Of a stretch of 64,000 nucleotides of DNA, positions 35,688 through 47,078 are shown one piece after another. The stretch's first letter is position 1. Each line of letters starts with the position of its first letter. The DNA comes from Keguizhuia sedimenti (lineage in GTDB: Bacteria; Pseudomonadota; Gammaproteobacteria; Burkholderiales; Burkholderiaceae_D), in the NCBI GenBank assembly GCA_030715135.1, contig JAUYVH010000004.1, positions 124,001 through 188,000 on the forward strand. The letters run 5' to 3'. Below the pieces are notes generated by a model. The model saw only the letters and a program-made list of their open reading frames with translations. It searched no databases and was not told the DNA's origin. The position numbers and the translations under genes are program-made.

Positions 35688-35763
35688 TGGAGCGGGAAAA
35701 GAGTCTCGAACTCTCGACCTCAACCTTGGCAAGGTTGCGCTCTACCAACTGAGCTATTCCCGC
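35688..35763 (-). tRNA. tRNA-Gly (anticodon GCC)
   Basis: 76-base tRNA with encoded CCA. The acceptor stem is GCGGGAA/TTCCCGC, and the anticodon loop TTGCCAA gives GCC. The D-arm TAGCTCAGTTGGTAGAGC is canonical. Confidence 0.97.
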
Positions 35764-35780
35764 ATTGCTAAAGAAGCGTC

Positions 35781-35808
35781 ATTATAGAATACTGGTGAAT
35801 ATTGTCAA
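35781..35808 (-). promoter_or_regulatory. Near-perfect sigma-70 promoter of tRNA-Gly
   Basis: TTGACA (35803-35808), a 16-base spacer and TATAAT (35781-35786) on the minus strand: both hexamers are perfect consensus. Transcription would begin around 35774, about ten bases before the tRNA 5' end. Confidence 0.9.
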
Positions 35809-35811
35809 CAC

Positions 35812-36399
35812 CTACTTCGATAAATTATTGGAATTTACTTTCATCAGTGGCCATGCTTTGCGCAAGTAGTAGAACATGGACCATACGGTCAGTACGGCGG
35901 CAACAAACAACAACGCCTGCCCCCAGAAACGCGTATTGATCAAGCTTGAAAAATTTTCATGGTAAAGCAGCATAGGAATGGCGACCATTTGCGCACCGGT
36001 TTTGATCTTGCCGATCGAACTGACTGCGACGGACTTTGACGCGCCGATTTGCGCCATCCATTCACGCAATGCGGAAATCGTAATTTCCCGTCCGATAATG
36101 ATGAATGCAAGTACCGCATTCACATCACGGAATTCAACGAGAACCAGCAAGGCGCCAGCCACCATCAGTTTGTCCGCGACGGGATCAAGGAATGCGCCGA
36201 ATGCAGAAGTCTCATTCCAGCGGCGCGCAAGAAAGCCGTCAAACCAGTCGGTCAGTGCCGCAACAATAAAGATGGCGGACGAAGCGACGCCCTTTTCAAA
36301 CGAGGATAACCAGGAATCAGGCAGATAAAAAACGCCAACGATTAGCGGAATGAGAGCAACGCGCAGCCACGTGAGTAAGATCGGAATATTGAGCGGCAT
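35812..36399 (-). CDS. pgsA: CDP-diacylglycerol--glycerol-3-phosphate 3-phosphatidyltransferase
   Basis: 195 aa inner-membrane enzyme making phosphatidylglycerol-phosphate, the committed step to PG and cardiolipin. The CDP-alcohol phosphotransferase signature is complete: [18 protein letters not shown] followed by AFLDPVADK, with the invariant Asp and Arg residues. Several hydrophobic helices flank it. It is the last gene of the long minus-strand lepA-to-pgsA run, 61 bases after uvrC. Confidence 0.95.
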   Translation of the reverse strand: MPLNIPILLTWLRVALIPLIVGVFYLPDSWLSSFEKGVASSAIFIVAALTDWFDGFLARRWNETSAFGAFLDPVADKLMVAGALLVLVEFRDVNAVLAFIIIGREITISALREWMAQIGASKSVAVSSIGKIKTGAQMVAIPMLLYHENFSSLINTRFWGQALLFVAAVLTVWSMFYYLRKAWPLMKVNSNNLSK

Positions 36400-36460
36400 G
36401 ATTCAGTTCTTGTTTTGATTTTTCCGGCACGAACTGCAAATCCGCAGTCATATGCGTAAT

Positions 36461-38320
36461 TTAATGCAATTGCCGGTAAATGTCTTCTGCCAATTGACGC
36501 GAAATACCTTCGACCGATGCCAAATCATCCACGCTGGCATCCATGACCCCGCGCAAACCGCCAAAACGGGCCAGAAGCTTTTGCCGCCGCTTCGCGCCGA
36601 TTCCTTCGATCTCTTCCAGCCGGGAAGTCTGCCTTGCCTTGGCACGCTTGGCGCGCATGCCTGTAATGGCAAAGCGGTGTGCTTCGTCGCGTATCTGCGC
36701 AATAAGCATAAGCGCAGCAGATTCCTTGCCGAGCTCCTGAGGTGGGCGACCGTCCGCAAAGATAAGTGTCTCCAGCCCTACCCTGCGCCCTTCCCCCTTG
36801 GCTACGCCGACAATCAGGCTGATGTCCAGCCCCAGTTCGACGAAAACCTGCCGTGCCATTTCCACCTGTCCCTTGCCGCCGTCGATCAGCACGATGTCCG
36901 GCATGACGCCCTCGCCATTGGCCACTTTCTCATAACGTCGCATCAGGACCTGCCGCATCGCCGCATAGTCATCCCCAGGCGTAATATCCGAAATGTTATA
37001 ACGCCGATACTCGCCGTTTTGCATGGCATGGTGATGAAAGACTACGCAGGATGCTTGCGTCGCCTCACCCTGCGTATGGCTGACGTCGAAGCACTCAATC
37101 CTCAACGTATCGATATCTTCGGTTTCTATATTGAGTGTTTCCACCAGTGCGCGCGTCCTGGCTTGCTGCGAGCCCTGCTCGGAGAGCAGGCGCGCCAGCG
37201 CAATCTCCGCTCCCTTGTGCGCCATTTCCAGCCACTGCCTGCGCTGTCCCTGCGGCTGGAAAAGCAGATTGATGCGGTGTCCGCACTGTTCCATCAAGGC
37301 CAGCATCAGCTCGGGCTCGTTGAATTCGACATTAAGGATCAGCGTACCGGGAATGAATTTGTCGAGATAGTGCTGTGCGAGGAAGGCCTTCAATACTTCC
37401 GTTTCGATCGCCTCTTCTTCCCCGGAGAATGCATCGCCCACATGCACCGGAAAGTAGGCTCTGTCTCCCAGATGCCGCCCTCCCCTGACCATGGCCAGAT
37501 TGACGCAGGCACGCCCTCCATGGACGATCACGGCGATGATGTCGATGTCTTCATCGCCCGTAGTTTCCATGGACTGTTGATGCAGGATGCGTGACAGCGC
37601 CGTAATCTGATTGCGCACGACGGCAGCCTGCTCGAACTTCAACTCCTCGGCAAAGGCCTGCATCTTGGCTTCCAATGTCTGCATCAGTTCGGTCTGCCGT
37701 CCACGCAGGAAAGTCGCCGCATTCTCAACGTCGGTTTGATAATCCTCTTTGGAGATGAAATTTACACACGGCGCGCTGCACCGATGAATCTGATGAAGAA
37801 GACATGGGCGGGTCCGGTTGGCGAAGACTGAATCCTCGCAGGTACGCAAAAGGAAAATCTTCTGCAGGATCTGCATTGATTCCTTGACCGCCCAGACGCT
37901 GGGGAAAGGACCGAAATAGTGATGCTTCTTGTCCACCGCGCCCCGGTAATACGCCATGCGCGGATAGTCCTCGCTGGTGATCTTCAGGTAGGGATAGGAT
38001 TTGTCGTCCCGGAAAAGAATGTTGTAGCGCGGCTGAAGCGTCTTGATCAGGTTGTTTTCCAGGATCAGCGCTTCTGCTTCGCTGCGCGTGACCGTCGTCT
38101 CCATCCTCGCAATGCGCTCCACCATCATGGCGATGCGCGGGCTGCTCAGGTTGCGCTGGAAATAACTGGAAACCCGTTTCTTCAGATCGCGCGCCTTGCC
38201 CACATAGAGCAACTTGTCCTCTGCGTCGAAATACCGGTAGACGCCGGGCAGGTTCGGCAGCTTGGCTACCGTTTCCAGCAGCACTGCGCGTGGATCATCT
38301 GGAGTAACCGATTCAGACAT
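36461..38320 (-). CDS. uvrC: Excinuclease ABC subunit C
   Basis: 619 aa nuclease making both incisions in nucleotide excision repair. The N-terminal GIY-YIG domain ([19 protein letters not shown]), the central UVR motif (about 205-240), the RNase H-like endonuclease domain with [11 protein letters not shown] and VLIDGGKGQ, and C-terminal helix-hairpin-helix motifs ([17 protein letters not shown]) are all present. It overlaps the end of nagZ by eight bases. A 380-codon frame on the opposite strand is a shadow. Confidence 0.97.
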   Translation of the reverse strand: MSESVTPDDPRAVLLETVAKLPNLPGVYRYFDAEDKLLYVGKARDLKKRVSSYFQRNLSSPRIAMMVERIARMETTVTRSEAEALILENNLIKTLQPRYNILFRDDKSYPYLKITSEDYPRMAYYRGAVDKKHHYFGPFPSVWAVKESMQILQKIFLLRTCEDSVFANRTRPCLLHQIHRCSAPCVNFISKEDYQTDVENAATFLRGRQTELMQTLEAKMQAFAEELKFEQAAVVRNQITALSRILHQQSMETTGDEDIDIIAVIVHGGRACVNLAMVRGGRHLGDRAYFPVHVGDAFSGEEEAIETEVLKAFLAQHYLDKFIPGTLILNVEFNEPELMLALMEQCGHRINLLFQPQGQRRQWLEMAHKGAEIALARLLSEQGSQQARTRALVETLNIETEDIDTLRIECFDVSHTQGEATQASCVVFHHHAMQNGEYRRYNISDITPGDDYAAMRQVLMRRYEKVANGEGVMPDIVLIDGGKGQVEMARQVFVELGLDISLIVGVAKGEGRRVGLETLIFADGRPPQELGKESAALMLIAQIRDEAHRFAITGMRAKRAKARQTSRLEEIEGIGAKRRQKLLARFGGLRGVMDASVDDLASVEGISRQLAEDIYRQLH

Positions 38321-39434
38321 GCTTGCGACGATTCAGATAAGCCTGCGTGGGATCCACAGCCAGCATTTCGCTGCCCTGGACCAGTGCATCGACTGTCTGT
38401 TTGGCTGAAAGATATCTGCTGTCCCGCTGTAATTCATCCCAGGACGGTGCTGGACCGGAAGGCAGCAAGGCCTGCAAGCGAGCTACCGAGCTCGATAGAT
38501 CCAGCATACGCTCCAAATCAAGCTGTTCAAGCAGAATGTCCGCCTTGTCCGGCGCATTGCAGATCAGGATCATGTCGCAGCCTGCTTCCAGCGCCGCATG
38601 TGCGCCGGCCACCACTCCGCCTTCCATGCTGGCTCCTTCCATGCTGAGATCGTCACTGAAGATCACGCCCTGGAAACCAAACTTTTCGCGCAGCATGCCT
38701 AGCCATTTTTTCGAGAAACCGGCAGGATGTTCGTCCACCTTGGGATAAATGACGTGCGCCGGCATCACACCTGCCAGGCTCATGCCCAGCCATCCGTAGG
38801 GAGCCGCGTCGTCGGAAAGAATTGCCTTCAGGCTGCGCTTGTCCACGGGAATTGCAACATGCGAATCGGCCTTGACGTAGCCATGCCCCGGAAAGTGCTT
38901 GCCACAATTAGCCATGCCAGCCAGCGCCAAGCCATGATTCAGGCTCTTTGCAAGCAGCGTTACCACTCGGGCATCGCGGTGAAAAGCTCGGTCGCCGATT
39001 ACGCCGGATGAACCGTAATCCAGATCCAGTACAGGAGTAAAAGACAGATCGATACCGCAGGCACGTAATTCGGCAGCCAGCACATAGCCGACGTCGGTTG
39101 CTGCCCTGGCCGCCTGCAGGACATCCTTGTCCCACAGTTCCCCCAGCTTGCGCATCGCGGGCAACCTCGTGAAGCCGTCTGACTTGAAACGTTGTACCCG
39201 GCCGCCTTCATGGTCAACCGCAAGAAGCACCTCCGGCCGGGCTTCATGGATGGCTTTGGCCAGGGCGGTTATCTGCTCGCGGCTTTCGAAATTGCGGGCA
39301 AACAGGATCACCCCACCGGTCAGCGGGTGCTGAATGCGGCGGATGTCGTCCTGCGTCAATTCCTTGCCAACCACGTCCAGCATGACGGGACCGAGCTTTG
39401 CCTGTGCTCCGTGCAAATGATTAATTATCGTCAT
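38313..39434 (-). CDS. nagZ: Beta-N-acetylhexosaminidase (GH3)
   Basis: 373 aa cytoplasmic enzyme that removes GlcNAc from anhydromuropeptides during cell-wall recycling. The GH3 signatures [18 protein letters not shown] (catalytic His/Asp loop) and the nucleophile region [10 protein letters not shown] are intact. It overlaps acpS by four bases (ATGA) and uvrC by eight, so is embedded in the operon. It is slightly longer than E. coli NagZ, mostly at the C-terminus. Confidence 0.94.
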   Translation of the reverse strand: MTIINHLHGAQAKLGPVMLDVVGKELTQDDIRRIQHPLTGGVILFARNFESREQITALAKAIHEARPEVLLAVDHEGGRVQRFKSDGFTRLPAMRKLGELWDKDVLQAARAATDVGYVLAAELRACGIDLSFTPVLDLDYGSSGVIGDRAFHRDARVVTLLAKSLNHGLALAGMANCGKHFPGHGYVKADSHVAIPVDKRSLKAILSDDAAPYGWLGMSLAGVMPAHVIYPKVDEHPAGFSKKWLGMLREKFGFQGVIFSDDLSMEGASMEGGVVAGAHAALEAGCDMILICNAPDKADILLEQLDLERMLDLSSSVARLQALLPSGPAPSWDELQRDSRYLSAKQTVDALVQGSEMLAVDPTQAYLNRRKHV

Positions 39435-39823
39435 TTTTTCTCCACGATGACGAAGGCCACTGCGTACTCTGCCTCATCCGTTATTGATATTTGTGCCGTT
39501 AATCCGTGTTCTTCCATGAATGTCTTCAATGCGCCGCTGCTCACGGCGACCGGCTTGCCGCTAGGCGCATTCAGTGTCTGCATGGCTTGCCATGTCATCG
39601 GCATGTGCATGCCGAGCCCGATTGCCTTGGAAAACGCCTCCTTGGCCGCAAAGCGTGTCGCCAGAAAACGCAGTCCGCGTGCTTCAACATTGGCTTTGCG
39701 CGCATGGTATGTTTCCAATTCTTCCGGGCCAAGGATTTTTTCGGCAAAGCGATCACCGTTCCGGGCGAGTACGCCTTCTACTCTTGATATCCGAATGATG
39801 TCCGTGCCGATCCCGTAAATCAT
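39431..39823 (-). CDS. acpS: Holo-[acyl-carrier-protein] synthase
   Basis: 130 aa phosphopantetheinyl transferase that converts apo-ACP to holo-ACP. The N-terminal [15 protein letters not shown] carries the metal-binding Asp, and [17 protein letters not shown] the second acidic/Lys motif. It sits between pdxJ (three bases apart) and nagZ (four-base overlap), the usual order in beta-proteobacteria. Confidence 0.96.
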   Translation of the reverse strand: MIYGIGTDIIRISRVEGVLARNGDRFAEKILGPEELETYHARKANVEARGLRFLATRFAAKEAFSKAIGLGMHMPMTWQAMQTLNAPSGKPVAVSSGALKTFMEEHGLTAQISITDEAEYAVAFVIVEKK

Positions 39824-39826
39824 AAG

Positions 39827-40585
39827 TTATCCGTTCAAGCGAGCCTGAACCATGATTGCCTTCATTTCGCTTACAGCGTTACGCCATCCTGCAAAGATGG
39901 CATGCGCTACGATGGCGTGGCCGATATTGAGCTCGGCGATATCCGGAATGCGGGCAATTGCCTGGACGTTCGTGTAGTGCAGCCCATGCCCCGCATTGAC
40001 CTTTAATCCACGATTGATCCCTTCTGCGGCGCCCTGCTCGATCCGGCTCAGCTCCCTGCCCTGCTCTTCTTCTGCGTGTGCTTCGGCATAGCGGCCAGTA
40101 TGTAATTCGATGACCGGAGCCCCGCATTCGGAGGCAGCCTGAATCTGCTCGGCGTCGGCATCGATAAAAAGACTGACACGAATGTTTTCGCGCTGGAGTT
40201 GCTGGACCGCTGCCTTGACTTGTGAAAAATACCTTACGACATCGAGCCCGCCTTCTGTCGTTATTTCTTCGCGCCGCTCCGGTACCAGACATACATCCTG
40301 CGGCTTGATCCGGCAGGCGAAGTCAAGCATTTCGGCTGTAACGGCGGCCTCAAGGTTCATCCGCGTCCTCAACTGAGGCCGCAATATCTCTACGTCGGCA
40401 TCCTTGATGTGTCGCCGGTCTTCGCGCAAATGCAAGGTAATCAGATCCGCGCCGGCTTCTTCCGCCAGGAGTGCTGCTTGTATCGGATCGGGATAGGCCG
40501 TCCCCCTCGCATTGCGCAAGGTTGCGACATGATCGATATTGACACCCAGTTCAATAACCTGGCCTGAAGGCTGCAAGAAGCTCAT
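39827..40585 (-). CDS. pdxJ: Pyridoxine 5'-phosphate synthase
   Basis: 252 aa TIM-barrel enzyme that condenses 1-deoxyxylulose 5-phosphate with 3-amino-2-oxopropyl phosphate to form PNP. Conserved segments are [44 protein letters not shown] and [12 protein letters not shown], covering the catalytic Glu and His residues. Full length and in the pdxJ-acpS arrangement seen widely. Confidence 0.97.
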   Translation of the reverse strand: MSFLQPSGQVIELGVNIDHVATLRNARGTAYPDPIQAALLAEEAGADLITLHLREDRRHIKDADVEILRPQLRTRMNLEAAVTAEMLDFACRIKPQDVCLVPERREEITTEGGLDVVRYFSQVKAAVQQLQRENIRVSLFIDADAEQIQAASECGAPVIELHTGRYAEAHAEEEQGRELSRIEQGAAEGINRGLKVNAGHGLHYTNVQAIARIPDIAELNIGHAIVAHAIFAGWRNAVSEMKAIMVQARLNG

Positions 40586-40625
40586 GAGTTTAATTTTTTT
40601 GTTTGTAGAATTGTTTCATGCACGA

Positions 40626-41474
40626 TCATAACTGCATGAGGTCGATCAGGATCTGCCGGGTATTCAGAGGTGCGCCTCCCAAATGATACGCAAGCAGGAA
40701 ACGCATTAATAACTTGCTCTGCATTTGCGTTATGCTGTCTGCGTATTCTTCGCGCTCCATATCCAGCAGGGTTTTTCCTGAGACCCACGGCGTGGAATCG
40801 GAAGGATGCACCGGCCGTGCTCCGCGCTCCGGATCGACCACATAGATCTGATCGGCAATCACCTTCTCTCTGGTATTTGTACAAATTGTAAGATTGCCTA
40901 CTACACCAACTTCCTTCAGCAGAAACAGCTCGAATTTCCGCAAGACGATCGGAGCGGACTCGCCGTGCGCAAGCTGGTTCAGCGTTGAAACATAATGATT
41001 AAATAAAGCCGGATGCGGATCGTCGCGAGCCAGAAATTTGACCAGCAATTCGTTCAAATAAAAACCGCATAGCAAAGCAGCCCTTTCCAGAGGAAGCAAG
41101 CCACCGATCCATTCAGCCGACGTCAGCGTACGTACTTCTGATTTACCGGTCCACCCCACCGAAAGTGGCTGAAAGCTTTGCAGCACACTGCGAAGCTTGG
41201 AGTGCGGACGCTTGGCGCCCTTTGCGATGACCGGCACGCGGCCGTAGTCGCGCGAAAAAACGTCGACGATCAGGCTTGTTTCCTTGTAGGGATAGCTGTG
41301 CAGAACAAAACCGGGCTGCTCGCTGACGCGTGATTCCTTTTCAGAAGGCTTTGCACGGGACCGGCCGGTTACGGGGTTTTTCGCAACGCCCGGTCCCGAT
41401 GGAATCGGCAATGCATCCATCTGGGCAAACGCCAGTGCATCACGTTCGGAATCGATCTTAGTTTCGGCGCCCAT
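40626..41474 (-). CDS. recO: DNA repair protein RecO
   Basis: 282 aa recombination mediator of the RecFOR pathway. The core begins around residue 52 with FVLHSYPYKETSLIVDVFSRDYGRVPVIAKGAK, the OB-fold typical of RecO, followed by the helical C-terminal domain with LLCGFYLNELLVKFL. About 50 N-terminal residues are extra and polar compared with E. coli RecO, so a later start is possible. The usual four-Cys zinc site is not evident. It lies between era and pdxJ. Confidence 0.9.
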   Translation of the reverse strand: MGAETKIDSERDALAFAQMDALPIPSGPGVAKNPVTGRSRAKPSEKESRVSEQPGFVLHSYPYKETSLIVDVFSRDYGRVPVIAKGAKRPHSKLRSVLQSFQPLSVGWTGKSEVRTLTSAEWIGGLLPLERAALLCGFYLNELLVKFLARDDPHPALFNHYVSTLNQLAHGESAPIVLRKFELFLLKEVGVVGNLTICTNTREKVIADQIYVVDPERGARPVHPSDSTPWVSGKTLLDMEREEYADSITQMQSKLLMRFLLAYHLGGAPLNTRQILIDLMQL

Positions 41475-41497
41475 GAGAGTGTTTCGCAAGGCAGGTA

Positions 41498-42400
41498 TTA
41501 TTCATAACCATATGCACGCAAGCCCGCTTCATTGTCGGCCCAACCCGATTTCACCTTGACCCAGATTTCCAGATAAACCGGGCCGCCGAACAGTTTTTCC
41601 ATGTCCAGGCGCGCCTGCGTCGAAATTTCCTTCAACCGGGCACCCTTCTGGCCAATGATCATTGCCTTATGAGAGTCGCGCTCGACGAGAATGGCAGCAA
41701 AAATCCGGCGCAGAGCACCTTCCTGTTCAAATTTCTCAATCAGCACGGTACTTGTATAGGGCAACTCGTCGCCGGCGAACCGGAATACTTTTTCGCGTAC
41801 GATTTCTGCCGCAAGAAAGCGCTCGCTGCGGTCCGTGATGTCGTCCTGATCAAAAACAGGAGCATTTTCCGGGAGGAGTTTGCGCACTTCTTCCTGAAGA
41901 TTGCTGAGCTGAAAACGCTGTTTGGCTGAAACCGGGACGATAGCGGCAAAATTGCGTTTTGCGGCAATCTTTTGCGCAAACTGCATCAGCCCGGCTCTGT
42001 CCTTCACGCGGTCCGACTTGTTAATCACAAGAATTGTGGGAACATCTTCCGGTATCAGGTCGAGTACCTTTTGATCAGGATCGCCGTATGTCCCTGCTTC
42101 CGTCACGAAAAGAATTACATCGGACGCGCTAAGCGTATCGGTCACGGTGCGATTCAGGGTGCGATTCAGCGGATTGGAATGCCTGGTTTGAAATCCCGGC
42201 GTGTCCACATAAATGAATTGCGCATCGTCGGTGGTTTGAATGCCTGTAATTCGATGCCGAGTGGTTTGCGCTTTACGGGATGTGATGCTGACTTTGGCAC
42301 CGACCAGTACATTCATCAGTGTTGATTTGCCGACGTTGGGGCGGCCAACGATCGCAATATAGCCGCAGCGAAACCCGGACTTCTCAGGTAAATCTGTCAT
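41498..42400 (-). CDS. era: GTPase Era
   Basis: 300 aa essential GTPase for 30S assembly. G1 is GRPNVGKST (19-27), G3 is DTPGFQ, G4 NKSD, and the C-terminal KH RNA-binding domain ends in [20 protein letters not shown]. Its start overlaps the rnc stop by four bases, the classic rnc-era coupling. Confidence 0.97.
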   Translation of the reverse strand: MTDLPEKSGFRCGYIAIVGRPNVGKSTLMNVLVGAKVSITSRKAQTTRHRITGIQTTDDAQFIYVDTPGFQTRHSNPLNRTLNRTVTDTLSASDVILFVTEAGTYGDPDQKVLDLIPEDVPTILVINKSDRVKDRAGLMQFAQKIAAKRNFAAIVPVSAKQRFQLSNLQEEVRKLLPENAPVFDQDDITDRSERFLAAEIVREKVFRFAGDELPYTSTVLIEKFEQEGALRRIFAAILVERDSHKAMIIGQKGARLKEISTQARLDMEKLFGGPVYLEIWVKVKSGWADNEAGLRAYGYE

Positions 42401-43383
42401 GCAGTCTTAGTTTGGTTGACGGCGAAAAGAGGTGCGGTATGTTCATCATGAACAACTTGTTCACCTTCGGCCGTCATGGTGGAAGGCGCTTCCGCCTTAG
42501 TTTCGGGTTTGTCTTTTGCAGAGGCTTTGGAACTTGATTTGGTCTCGGTCTTCGTCTCGTCCACGCGATTGCTTTCAGCAATACCACTTGTCTTTGCGGT
42601 TTTCTTTGATGGCTTTTCGAGCGGCGCATCCGGCTGAATCGTGGCAATACCGGCCAGCTTCAATTGCGCCGTACGTGGCTTTGTTTTGCGCGTGGAAGAA
42701 GGCGATTTCGCCAATGCAGCCTGAACGGCTTCCAGGGCAAGCTTGGCGGCAGCCTGTTCACCTGCTCGGCGACTTCCACCGGTTCCAAACACCTGAATGT
42801 CTAGTTTGGGAACCAGGCACTCAATTTCAAATTCCTGGTTATGCGCTGCCCCGTGCGTAGCAATCACATTGTATTGAGGAAGTGCAATCTTCTTGCCTTG
42901 CAAAAATTCCTGTAAAAGCGTTTTTGCGTCCTTGCCAAGCGTTTTCGGATCCACGTTTTCCAGAATCGGGATATATAAGGCCCTGATGACGTTTTTGGCA
43001 GCATCGAATCCGGCATCGAGAAAAATTGCTCCGAATAAGGCTTCAAGCGTATCGGCAAGAATAGAGGGACGCCGAAAACCACCCGATTTAAGTTCGCCTT
43101 CACCGAGACGCAGAAACTGCGATAGTTCAAGTCTTTGCGCAATTTCATAAAGAGACTGCTGTTTGACCAGATTTGCCCGCAGACGCGACAAATCGCCTTC
43201 GTCTATTTTGCTGTACCGCTCAAACAGGATTGAGGCAACGACGCAATTCAGTACAGAGTCTCCAAGAAATTCCAGGCGTTCGTTATGCACGCCGCTATGG
43301 CTGCGATGCGTCAAGGCTTGCTGCAAAAGAGCGCCTTCCTTGAACGTATGGCCCAGCCGGGATTGCAATAACGATAGATCCAT
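42397..43383 (-). CDS. rnc: Ribonuclease III with long C-terminal extension
   Basis: 328 aa endonuclease for double-stranded RNA. The signature ERLEFLGDS (35-43) and the second acidic motif [13 protein letters not shown] (111-123) form the active site; the dsRNA-binding domain spans about 154-222. After that, residues about 225-328 form a low-complexity tail rich in Lys, Thr, Ser, Glu and Ala, probably disordered. E. coli Rnc has no such tail, though some Burkholderiales enzymes do. I chose the ATG at 43383; the longer frame lacks support. Confidence 0.95.
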   Translation of the reverse strand: MDLSLLQSRLGHTFKEGALLQQALTHRSHSGVHNERLEFLGDSVLNCVVASILFERYSKIDEGDLSRLRANLVKQQSLYEIAQRLELSQFLRLGEGELKSGGFRRPSILADTLEALFGAIFLDAGFDAAKNVIRALYIPILENVDPKTLGKDAKTLLQEFLQGKKIALPQYNVIATHGAAHNQEFEIECLVPKLDIQVFGTGGSRRAGEQAAAKLALEAVQAALAKSPSSTRKTKPRTAQLKLAGIATIQPDAPLEKPSKKTAKTSGIAESNRVDETKTETKSSSKASAKDKPETKAEAPSTMTAEGEQVVHDEHTAPLFAVNQTKTA

Positions 43384-43408
43384 TTTTTCTGCCAAATAAA
43401 TCGTGTGT

Positions 43409-43798
43409 TTACTCCACGGATTTTGTCTTCGTACTACGCTTTGCCGCCGTAGAACCTTGATAGTCAATCAGCAGGCTTGCTGGACCCACCAATGGAATTC
43501 TTTTTTCATACGCGAAGCTCACTTCCATCATTCCGTCTTGCGGAACAATTTCCAGATCTTTTCCACTGATCGAGTCGATATATCCTACCTCCGCCTGCTT
43601 GTCGAATGAGGTGCGGACTTCCGCTGGGGTCGACCCTGCCGATTTGGCAGTAACGATTGCTTTCTTGATCGCCATATATTCGGTTACCGTAGGAACGATT
43701 TTCATTCCCAATACTGCGGCCATGCCGATTATCGCCAGAATGAAAATCAAACCTGTCAAGGACACGCCGGCCTGTTTTCGATTTGACCATGATTTCAT
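43409..43798 (-). CDS. DUF4845 membrane protein
   Basis: 129 aa protein with one N-terminal hydrophobic helix (about 12-33) and a periplasmic C-terminal domain. The N-terminus [20 protein letters not shown] looks like a type IV pilin-like segment (small residue, hydrophobic run), though the usual Glu at +5 is replaced. It sits between lepB and rnc, the standard place of DUF4845 genes in beta- and gamma-proteobacteria. Function is unknown. Confidence 0.88.
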   Translation of the reverse strand: MKSWSNRKQAGVSLTGLIFILAIIGMAAVLGMKIVPTVTEYMAIKKAIVTAKSAGSTPAEVRTSFDKQAEVGYIDSISGKDLEIVPQDGMMEVSFAYEKRIPLVGPASLLIDYQGSTAAKRSTKTKSVE

Positions 43799-43821
43799 TG
43801 TTTGGCTCCCCCCCGTTAGAT

Positions 43822-44733
43822 TTATTGAAAACTGCCGATACGCTTGAGGTTGCTGAAGTTCATCCAGACGAAAAATGCTTTTCCTACAATGTTTTCGTCA
43901 GGCACGAATCCCCAGTATCGACTGTCCTCGCTGTTATCACGATTATCCCCCATCATGAAGTAATGTCCAGAGGGAACAGTACAAGCAAATCCATCCAGAT
44001 TGTAGGTACATAATTCATGCTGCGGAAAAACTCTGGGTGGAGAAATATAAGGGGGAGCGCGGTCATCTACCAAAATCTTATGGGCGGTTCCGCTTAAGTT
44101 TTCCAGGTATTGCTTATAGTAAGTCAAACGCTCTTCATCCAGATAGTCCGATAAAGGCTCATAAGAAAGCTCTTTACCATTTATCGATAAACGCTTGTTT
44201 TTATATACTATTTTATCACCCGGAATACCTATTACACGCTTAATGTAATCCAGAGACGGATCTTTGGGATATTTGAAGACCATTACATCCCCGCGTTGCG
44301 GATTATTAACTTCTATTATTTTTTTGTTAATAATCGGCAGCCGAACGCCGTAGGTGTACTTGTTGACAAGAATCAGATCGCCAATTTGCAAGGTAGGAAC
44401 CATTGAACTCGATGGGATTTTGAAAGGTTCATAAAGAAAAGAACGAAGAAAAAATACCAATGCGATTACCGGAAAGAAACTTCCCGAATATTCAATCCAT
44501 GCCGGCTGTTTTAAAATTGACGAAGCCAGTGCGGAACGCGCCCTAGTATCGGGCTGAACGCCTTCAGCCGCCAGTTTAGCGCTTCGGGCATCGAACTCTG
44601 CCAATGCTGCATCCGCTTTTGCGCGCCGTTGCTTGGCCAAATAAAAAACATCTAAAAACCAAACAACTCCCGTTACCACCGTTAAAACAAATAAAATCAG
44701 TGCAAAATTGCTCAGGATTGCCTGCAGGCTCAT
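43822..44733 (-). CDS. lepB: Signal peptidase I
   Basis: 303 aa inner-membrane protease that removes signal peptides. There are two N-terminal membrane helices (about 6-26 and 84-100). The catalytic Ser110 is in [13 protein letters not shown] and Lys165 in [12 protein letters not shown]. The later box [21 protein letters not shown] is intact. The cytoplasmic loop between the helices is Ala/Lys-rich. It overlaps the lepA stop by four bases. Confidence 0.97.
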   Translation of the reverse strand: MSLQAILSNFALILFVLTVVTGVVWFLDVFYLAKQRRAKADAALAEFDARSAKLAAEGVQPDTRARSALASSILKQPAWIEYSGSFFPVIALVFFLRSFLYEPFKIPSSSMVPTLQIGDLILVNKYTYGVRLPIINKKIIEVNNPQRGDVMVFKYPKDPSLDYIKRVIGIPGDKIVYKNKRLSINGKELSYEPLSDYLDEERLTYYKQYLENLSGTAHKILVDDRAPPYISPPRVFPQHELCTYNLDGFACTVPSGHYFMMGDNRDNSEDSRYWGFVPDENIVGKAFFVWMNFSNLKRIGSFQ

Positions 44734-46523
44734 TTTTCTTCCACTTGTAAAATTGCCAAGAATGCTTCTTGCGGTATCTCCACCGACCCTACCTGCTTCA
44801 TCCGCTTTTTACCCGCTTTCTGTTTTTCCAGCAACTTGCGTTTACGTGAAATATCGCCGCCATAACACTTGGCCAGAACATTCTTACGCAGAGCTTTGAC
44901 ATTTTCACGGGAAATAATATTTGAACCGATAGCAGCCTGGATCGCGACGTCAAACATTTGCCTAGGAATGATTTCCCTCATTTTGGCAGCGACCGCGCGG
45001 CCGCGATATTGGCTGTTGGAACGATGCACAATGATCGCCAAAGCATCGACTTTTTCGCCGTTGATCAGCATGTCGACCTTCACCACGTCCGAAGAGCGAT
45101 ATTCCTTGAATTCATAATCCATCGACGCATAGCCGCGCGAAGTGGACTTGAGCTTGTCAAAGAAATCGAGCACGATTTCCGCCATCGGCATTTCGTAGGT
45201 TAACTGCACCTGTTTGCCGTGATAGCTCATGTTGATCTGGACACCGCGTTTCTGAGTGCACAATGTGATGACAGAACCTACATATTCCTGTGGCATGTAA
45301 AGGTTTACTGTGACAATCGGCTCCCGAACCTCTTCAATCTTGGAAGGGTCCGGCATCTTGGATGGGTTGTCGACCATGAGGACCGTGCCATCGCGCATGA
45401 CGACTTCATATACTACCGTCGGTGCAGTAGTAATCAGGTCCATGTCGAATTCGCGCTCGAGACGTTCCTGTACGATCTCCATGTGCAGCAACCCTAGGAA
45501 GCCGCAACGAAAACCGAAGCCGAGTGCTTGAGATACTTCAGGTTCGTACTGCAAGGCGGCATCATTGAGCTTTAGCTTTTCCAGCGAATCGCGCAGCGCA
45601 TCATACTGATTGGCCTCAACCGGAAACAGGCCTGCAAAGACCTGCGGCTGGACCTCCTTGAAACCTGGTAGAGGTTCGGGAGCACGTCGATTCGCCAGAG
45701 TAATGGTATCGCCTACCCGGGCAGCTTTAAGTTCCTTGATGCCCGCAATGACGAATCCCACCTGCCCGGCAGACAACTCTTGCCGCGCCACGGATTTCGG
45801 CGTGAAAACACCTACGCTTTCGGTCAGATACTGTGCATCCGTTGCCATCAGCAGAATTTTGTCCTTTGGCCGTAAGGTTCCGTTTTTGACACGGACCAGC
45901 ATGACCACGCCTACGTAATTATCAAACCAGGAATCCACGATCAAGGCTTGTAACGGCGCGTCAGGATCACCTTTCGGCGGCGGTACTTTGACAATGAGCG
46001 ACTCCAGCACATCCTGAACCCCCAAGCCGGTTTTAGCCGAACAATGAACGGCATCCGATGCTTCAATCCCAATGACGTCCTCAATCTCGGAAATCGCATT
46101 CTCCGGATTGGCAGACGGCAGATCGATCTTGTTCAAAACCGGCACCACTTCTACACCGAGGTCCAGCGCCGTATAGCAGTTCGCCACGGTCTGCGCTTCG
46201 ACACCTTGCGAAGCATCGACGACAAGCAAGGCGCCTTCGCATGCTGACAAGGATCGGCTGACTTCATAGCTGAAATCCACGTGACCGGGAGTGTCGATAA
46301 GATTCAGGTTATAGATCTGACCGTCGCGTGCCTGATAAGTCAGGGCCGCCGTTTGTGCCTTGATCGTAATGCCCCGCTCGCGCTCAAGATCCATCGAATC
46401 GAGTACCTGTGCCTCCATTTCACGGTCGGAAAGCCCACCGCAAAGCTGAATAATGCGATCGGCAAGCGTGGACTTGCCATGATCGATGTGGGCAATAATG
46501 GAGAAATTTCGAATATTGTTCAT
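44730..46523 (-). CDS. lepA: Elongation factor 4 (LepA)
   Basis: 597 aa translational GTPase that acts on stalled or mis-translocated ribosomes and in 30S biogenesis. The P-loop [21 protein letters not shown] and NKIDLP motifs define the G domain. The C-terminal LepA-specific domain (about 480-597) ends in [20 protein letters not shown]. It is the first gene of the lepA-lepB-...-pgsA run, preceded by a terminator that separates it from the glutaredoxin gene. Confidence 0.98.
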   Translation of the reverse strand: MNNIRNFSIIAHIDHGKSTLADRIIQLCGGLSDREMEAQVLDSMDLERERGITIKAQTAALTYQARDGQIYNLNLIDTPGHVDFSYEVSRSLSACEGALLVVDASQGVEAQTVANCYTALDLGVEVVPVLNKIDLPSANPENAISEIEDVIGIEASDAVHCSAKTGLGVQDVLESLIVKVPPPKGDPDAPLQALIVDSWFDNYVGVVMLVRVKNGTLRPKDKILLMATDAQYLTESVGVFTPKSVARQELSAGQVGFVIAGIKELKAARVGDTITLANRRAPEPLPGFKEVQPQVFAGLFPVEANQYDALRDSLEKLKLNDAALQYEPEVSQALGFGFRCGFLGLLHMEIVQERLEREFDMDLITTAPTVVYEVVMRDGTVLMVDNPSKMPDPSKIEEVREPIVTVNLYMPQEYVGSVITLCTQKRGVQINMSYHGKQVQLTYEMPMAEIVLDFFDKLKSTSRGYASMDYEFKEYRSSDVVKVDMLINGEKVDALAIIVHRSNSQYRGRAVAAKMREIIPRQMFDVAIQAAIGSNIISRENVKALRKNVLAKCYGGDISRKRKLLEKQKAGKKRMKQVGSVEIPQEAFLAILQVEEK

Positions 46524-46540
46524 TCGCTAAGGCCAGTTAC

Positions 46541-46581
46541 AAAAAAAGCGCTCCGAAGAGGACAAAGTCCCCGGGCGCTCC
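46541..46581 (-). terminator. Terminator between glutaredoxin gene and lepA
   Basis: On the minus strand a compound hairpin (outer AGCGC/GCGCT, inner GGGGAC/GTCCTC) ends in a run of seven T (46541-46547), 18 bases upstream of lepA. Confidence 0.65.
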
Positions 46582-46658
46582 TTATTGCGGAAATAATGAG
46601 ATTCGGCATTTTACCGGATTTCAGAGAGAAACCGCCTCTTTGCCTGTCTTGCTGCAAG

Positions 46659-46910
46659 CTAATGACTTAAAAACTGCTCAAGTTTTTCTGTATCGAGGAA
46701 GTAATGGCATAACTGAACGGAAGGCAAGTCATCTCGTTTCCCGAAAAGCACGGGTACGAGCTCGTCGAATTGTTCTACCAATTTCTCATCTGCATCGACA
46801 TCGACGACTTCAATGGTAAACGGGTAGGAGCCGCCATACTGCTGCAAAGCATGCAGCATGTCTTCACACAGATGGCAATAGCTACGCGAATATAAAGTGA
46901 ATTTGACCAA
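46659..46910 (-). CDS. Glutaredoxin-like thiol protein
   Basis: 83 aa thioredoxin-fold protein with a redox motif in YSRSYCHLCEDM (CxxC, residues 11-14 approximately) and Pro in ELVPVLFGKRD. Short glutaredoxin-like proteins next to lepA are common in beta-proteobacteria. The frame begins with TTG and has no clear ribosome site; no ATG is available before residue 18, which lies past the CxxC, so TTG is probably right. It follows mucD after 171 bases. Confidence 0.78.
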   Translation of the reverse strand: MVKFTLYSRSYCHLCEDMLHALQQYGGSYPFTIEVVDVDADEKLVEQFDELVPVLFGKRDDLPSVQLCHYFLDTEKLEQFLSH

Positions 46911-47036
46911 GGTATCGAATACTTAGACTAGGCTCAGTGGCAATTGCCCGGCCATGTTCATTTCCTTGCTCGCTGCCCGTATGGTTCCACTTTACAAGAT
47001 TAAAAAGAACCAGAAATCAGCAAGGTAAGACATGTA

Positions 47037-47078
47037 CAACCAGGCGGCAAGAGTATTTCCTGCTGCCTGGTTGTTTTT
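47037..47078 (+). terminator. Terminator-like hairpin with T-run on the plus strand
   Basis: A 13 bp stem CAACCAGGCGGCA / TGCTGCCTGGTTG with one G-T pair and an 11-base loop is followed by TTTTT on the plus strand, just beyond the mucD stop codon (minus strand). On the minus strand no T-run follows, so as a terminator it points away from the known genes. It may still end mucD transcription or protect its 3' end. Confidence 0.5.

Noticed and set aside
36452-37594. 380-codon open frame on the plus strand
   Set aside because: Lies wholly antisense to uvrC, whose motifs are complete; the translated product has no recognisable domain.
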